From positions 1 through 13,756 of the forward strand of contig CAJKHY010000023.1 of NCBI GenBank assembly GCA_905199855.1: a stretch of DNA of 13,756 bases, read 5' to 3'. Position numbers and translations under genes: made by a program. Below the pieces are notes generated by a model, which made no database searches, was not told the origin of the DNA, and saw only the letters and a program-made list of their open reading frames with translations. Positions 12,709-13,756 of this stretch are shown here, piece by piece. The DNA comes from an uncultured Clostridium sp. (GTDB lineage Bacteria > Bacillota_I > Bacilli_A > RF39 > UBA660). How positions within the stretch are numbered: the first letter of the stretch is position 1; each line of letters opens with the position of its first letter.

Positions 12709-13756
12709 CTAACCTTCTTTATTAATATCTTCTAATTTAACACTAACAAGCCTACTTACTCCCGATTCTTGCATCGTTATACCATATAAAATATTAGCAT
12801 ACTCCATAGTCTTTTTCTTATGTGTTATTATTATAAACTGCGTCTTATCATGATATTTGTCTAAATATGTTCCAAAACTATCAACATTTGCTTCATCCAA
12901 AGCCGCTTCTACTTCATCAAAAATACAAAATGGTACTTTTTTCACATTCAAAATAGCAAAAAGTAAAGATATTGCTGTAAATGTTTGTTCTCCACCTGAT
13001 AAAGCATTTATTGATTTTAAACTCTTACCTGGCGGTTCAGCACTTATTTCAATTCCTGTTTCTAATAAATTATTTGGTTCAGTTAACCTTAAAGAAGCAT
13101 TTCCTCCCTTAAATAATTCCTTAAATACCCTAGCAAACTCAATATTAATCTTATCAAATGTCGTACTAAATCTTTCCTTCATAACTTCATCCATCGAATT
13201 AATAATTTCCAAAAGAGTATCACTTGCCGTATCTAAATCCTCTTTTTGCTTAGTTAAAAAATTATATCTTTCATTTACTCTATCATATTCTTCAATAGAA
13301 CCTAAATTAACAGTACCCAAATCCTTTATTTGCCCTTTTAAACTATTAACTTTTTCCCTAGCATCATTGGCATCTATTTCTAATTTATATTTACTCTTAG
13401 CATTTTCATAAGTCATATTATATTCATTAGTTAAATCTAATAAAATATTGTCTAATTTAACTTCAATACGATTTACTAATATCTCTAATTCCTTTAATTG
13501 CTTTTCCTTCTTACTAATATATGCACTATTCTTCTTAGTAACAGATTCTAAATTAGTAATTATTTCACTAACATTATCTTTATCCATTTTTAAAACATTA
13601 ATACTAGTTAAAACATTATCTCTTTCCTTTGTTGTCAAAGTAATATCATTATATAATTTAGCTTCTTCCAAATCTTCTTTATTACTAAGTAAACCATTAT
13701 AACTATCTAAATTATTCTTAATACTTAATCTTTCATCACTTAATTTATTTAACTCT
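12709..13756 (-). CDS. smc: Chromosome partition protein SMC, C-terminal part
   Basis: The frame is open to the right edge of the window, so only about 348 C-terminal residues are seen. The TTG at 13669-13671 is an internal codon. SMC dimers with ScpA and ScpB organise and segregate chromosomes by ATP-driven loop movement. The first two thirds are coiled coil rich in Glu, Lys, Leu and Asn (to about 13,330). Then comes the GTVNLGSIEEYD block that precedes the head in SMC proteins. The C-terminal ATPase head has the signature LSGGEQTFTAISLLFAI (about 13,010-12,960), Walker B FCIFDEVEAALDEANV (about 12,930-12,885) and the switch-His region FIIITHKKKTMEYA. The end KLEDINKEG is normal for the family. 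The polysaccharide deacetylase follows after seven bases. Confidence 0.95.
   Translation of the reverse strand, partial: ELNKLSDERLSIKNNLDSYNGLLSNKEDLEEAKLYNDITLTTKERDNVLTSINVLKMDKDNVSEIITNLESVTKKNSAYISKKEKQLKELEILVNRIEVKLDNILLDLTNEYNMTYENAKSKYKLEIDANDAREKVNSLKGQIKDLGTVNLGSIEEYDRVNERYNFLTKQKEDLDTASDTLLEIINSMDEVMKERFSTTFDKINIEFARVFKELFKGGNASLRLTEPNNLLETGIEISAEPPGKSLKSINALSGGEQTFTAISLLFAILNVKKVPFCIFDEVEAALDEANVDSFGTYLDKYHDKTQFIIITHKKKTMEYANILYGITMQESGVSRLVSVKLEDINKEG

Noticed and set aside
12857..13702. Plus-strand frames of 184 and 84 codons
   Set aside because: Antisense to smc, composed of Ser/Leu/Phe-rich shadow sequence.
1..13756. CRISPR array, rRNA or integrase
   Set aside because: No regular direct repeats with spacers, no rRNA-like conserved blocks and no tyrosine or serine recombinase frame were seen on either strand.

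Overview
The window looks like two unrelated genomes joined near position 2,020. Positions 1 to about 2,020 read like a gut Bacteroidales chromosome (about 37% GC in a hand-counted 60-base sample). They hold the 3' end of a hybrid histidine kinase, a two-gene minus-strand unit (a small hypothetical protein and a thioredoxin-fold protein without CxxC), and the first 126 codons of a glycosyltransferase-87/DUF2029-type membrane protein. That last reading frame stops abruptly in the middle of a conserved stretch. From about 2,025 to the end the DNA is much more AT-rich, has strong Shine-Dalgarno sites and extended -10 promoters, and carries core genes of a spore-forming low-GC Firmicute or basal Mollicutes-like gut lineage (RF39/Erysipelotrichales-like is an inference). 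Trp is encoded by TGG and no accepted gene here ends in TGA, so the standard bacterial code fits.

Firmicute part, left block (2,057-6,660): tRNA-Cys and the spore germination protease gpr on the minus strand, divergent from rpsT (ribosomal protein S20; the rpsT/gpr neighbourhood is also found in Bacillus). These are followed by a membrane-anchored transglutaminase-like protein and, convergent with it, ligA (NAD-dependent DNA ligase). The last two share a bidirectional terminator that overlaps the ligA stop codon.

Middle accessory block (6,721-11,011): a broken, minus-strand surface protein with a formylglycine-generating-enzyme/C-type-lectin-like domain, whose last codons are strikingly GC-rich. 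Next comes a degraded IS3-family element (truncated orfA, nearly full orfB, and a small downstream reading frame killed by one stop codon). After that lies a tightly packed four-gene plus-strand operon for nucleotide metabolism: a thymidylate-kinase-like protein, an Fe-S-type uracil-DNA-glycosylase-like protein, a MazG-like pyrophosphohydrolase and a nucleoside 2-deoxyribosyltransferase-like protein. It has its own extended -10 promoter and looks like acquired cargo. It is the most interesting candidate system in the window, possibly for control of dU/dNTP pools or for defence or counter-defence.

Right block (11,004-13,756): a minus-strand run reading smc (3' part only), a PASTA-like/NodB polysaccharide deacetylase, and a prepilin-like small membrane protein, with 7- and 9-base gaps and Shine-Dalgarno sites that overlap the preceding stop codons. 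Together these point to chromosome maintenance next to cell-envelope genes.
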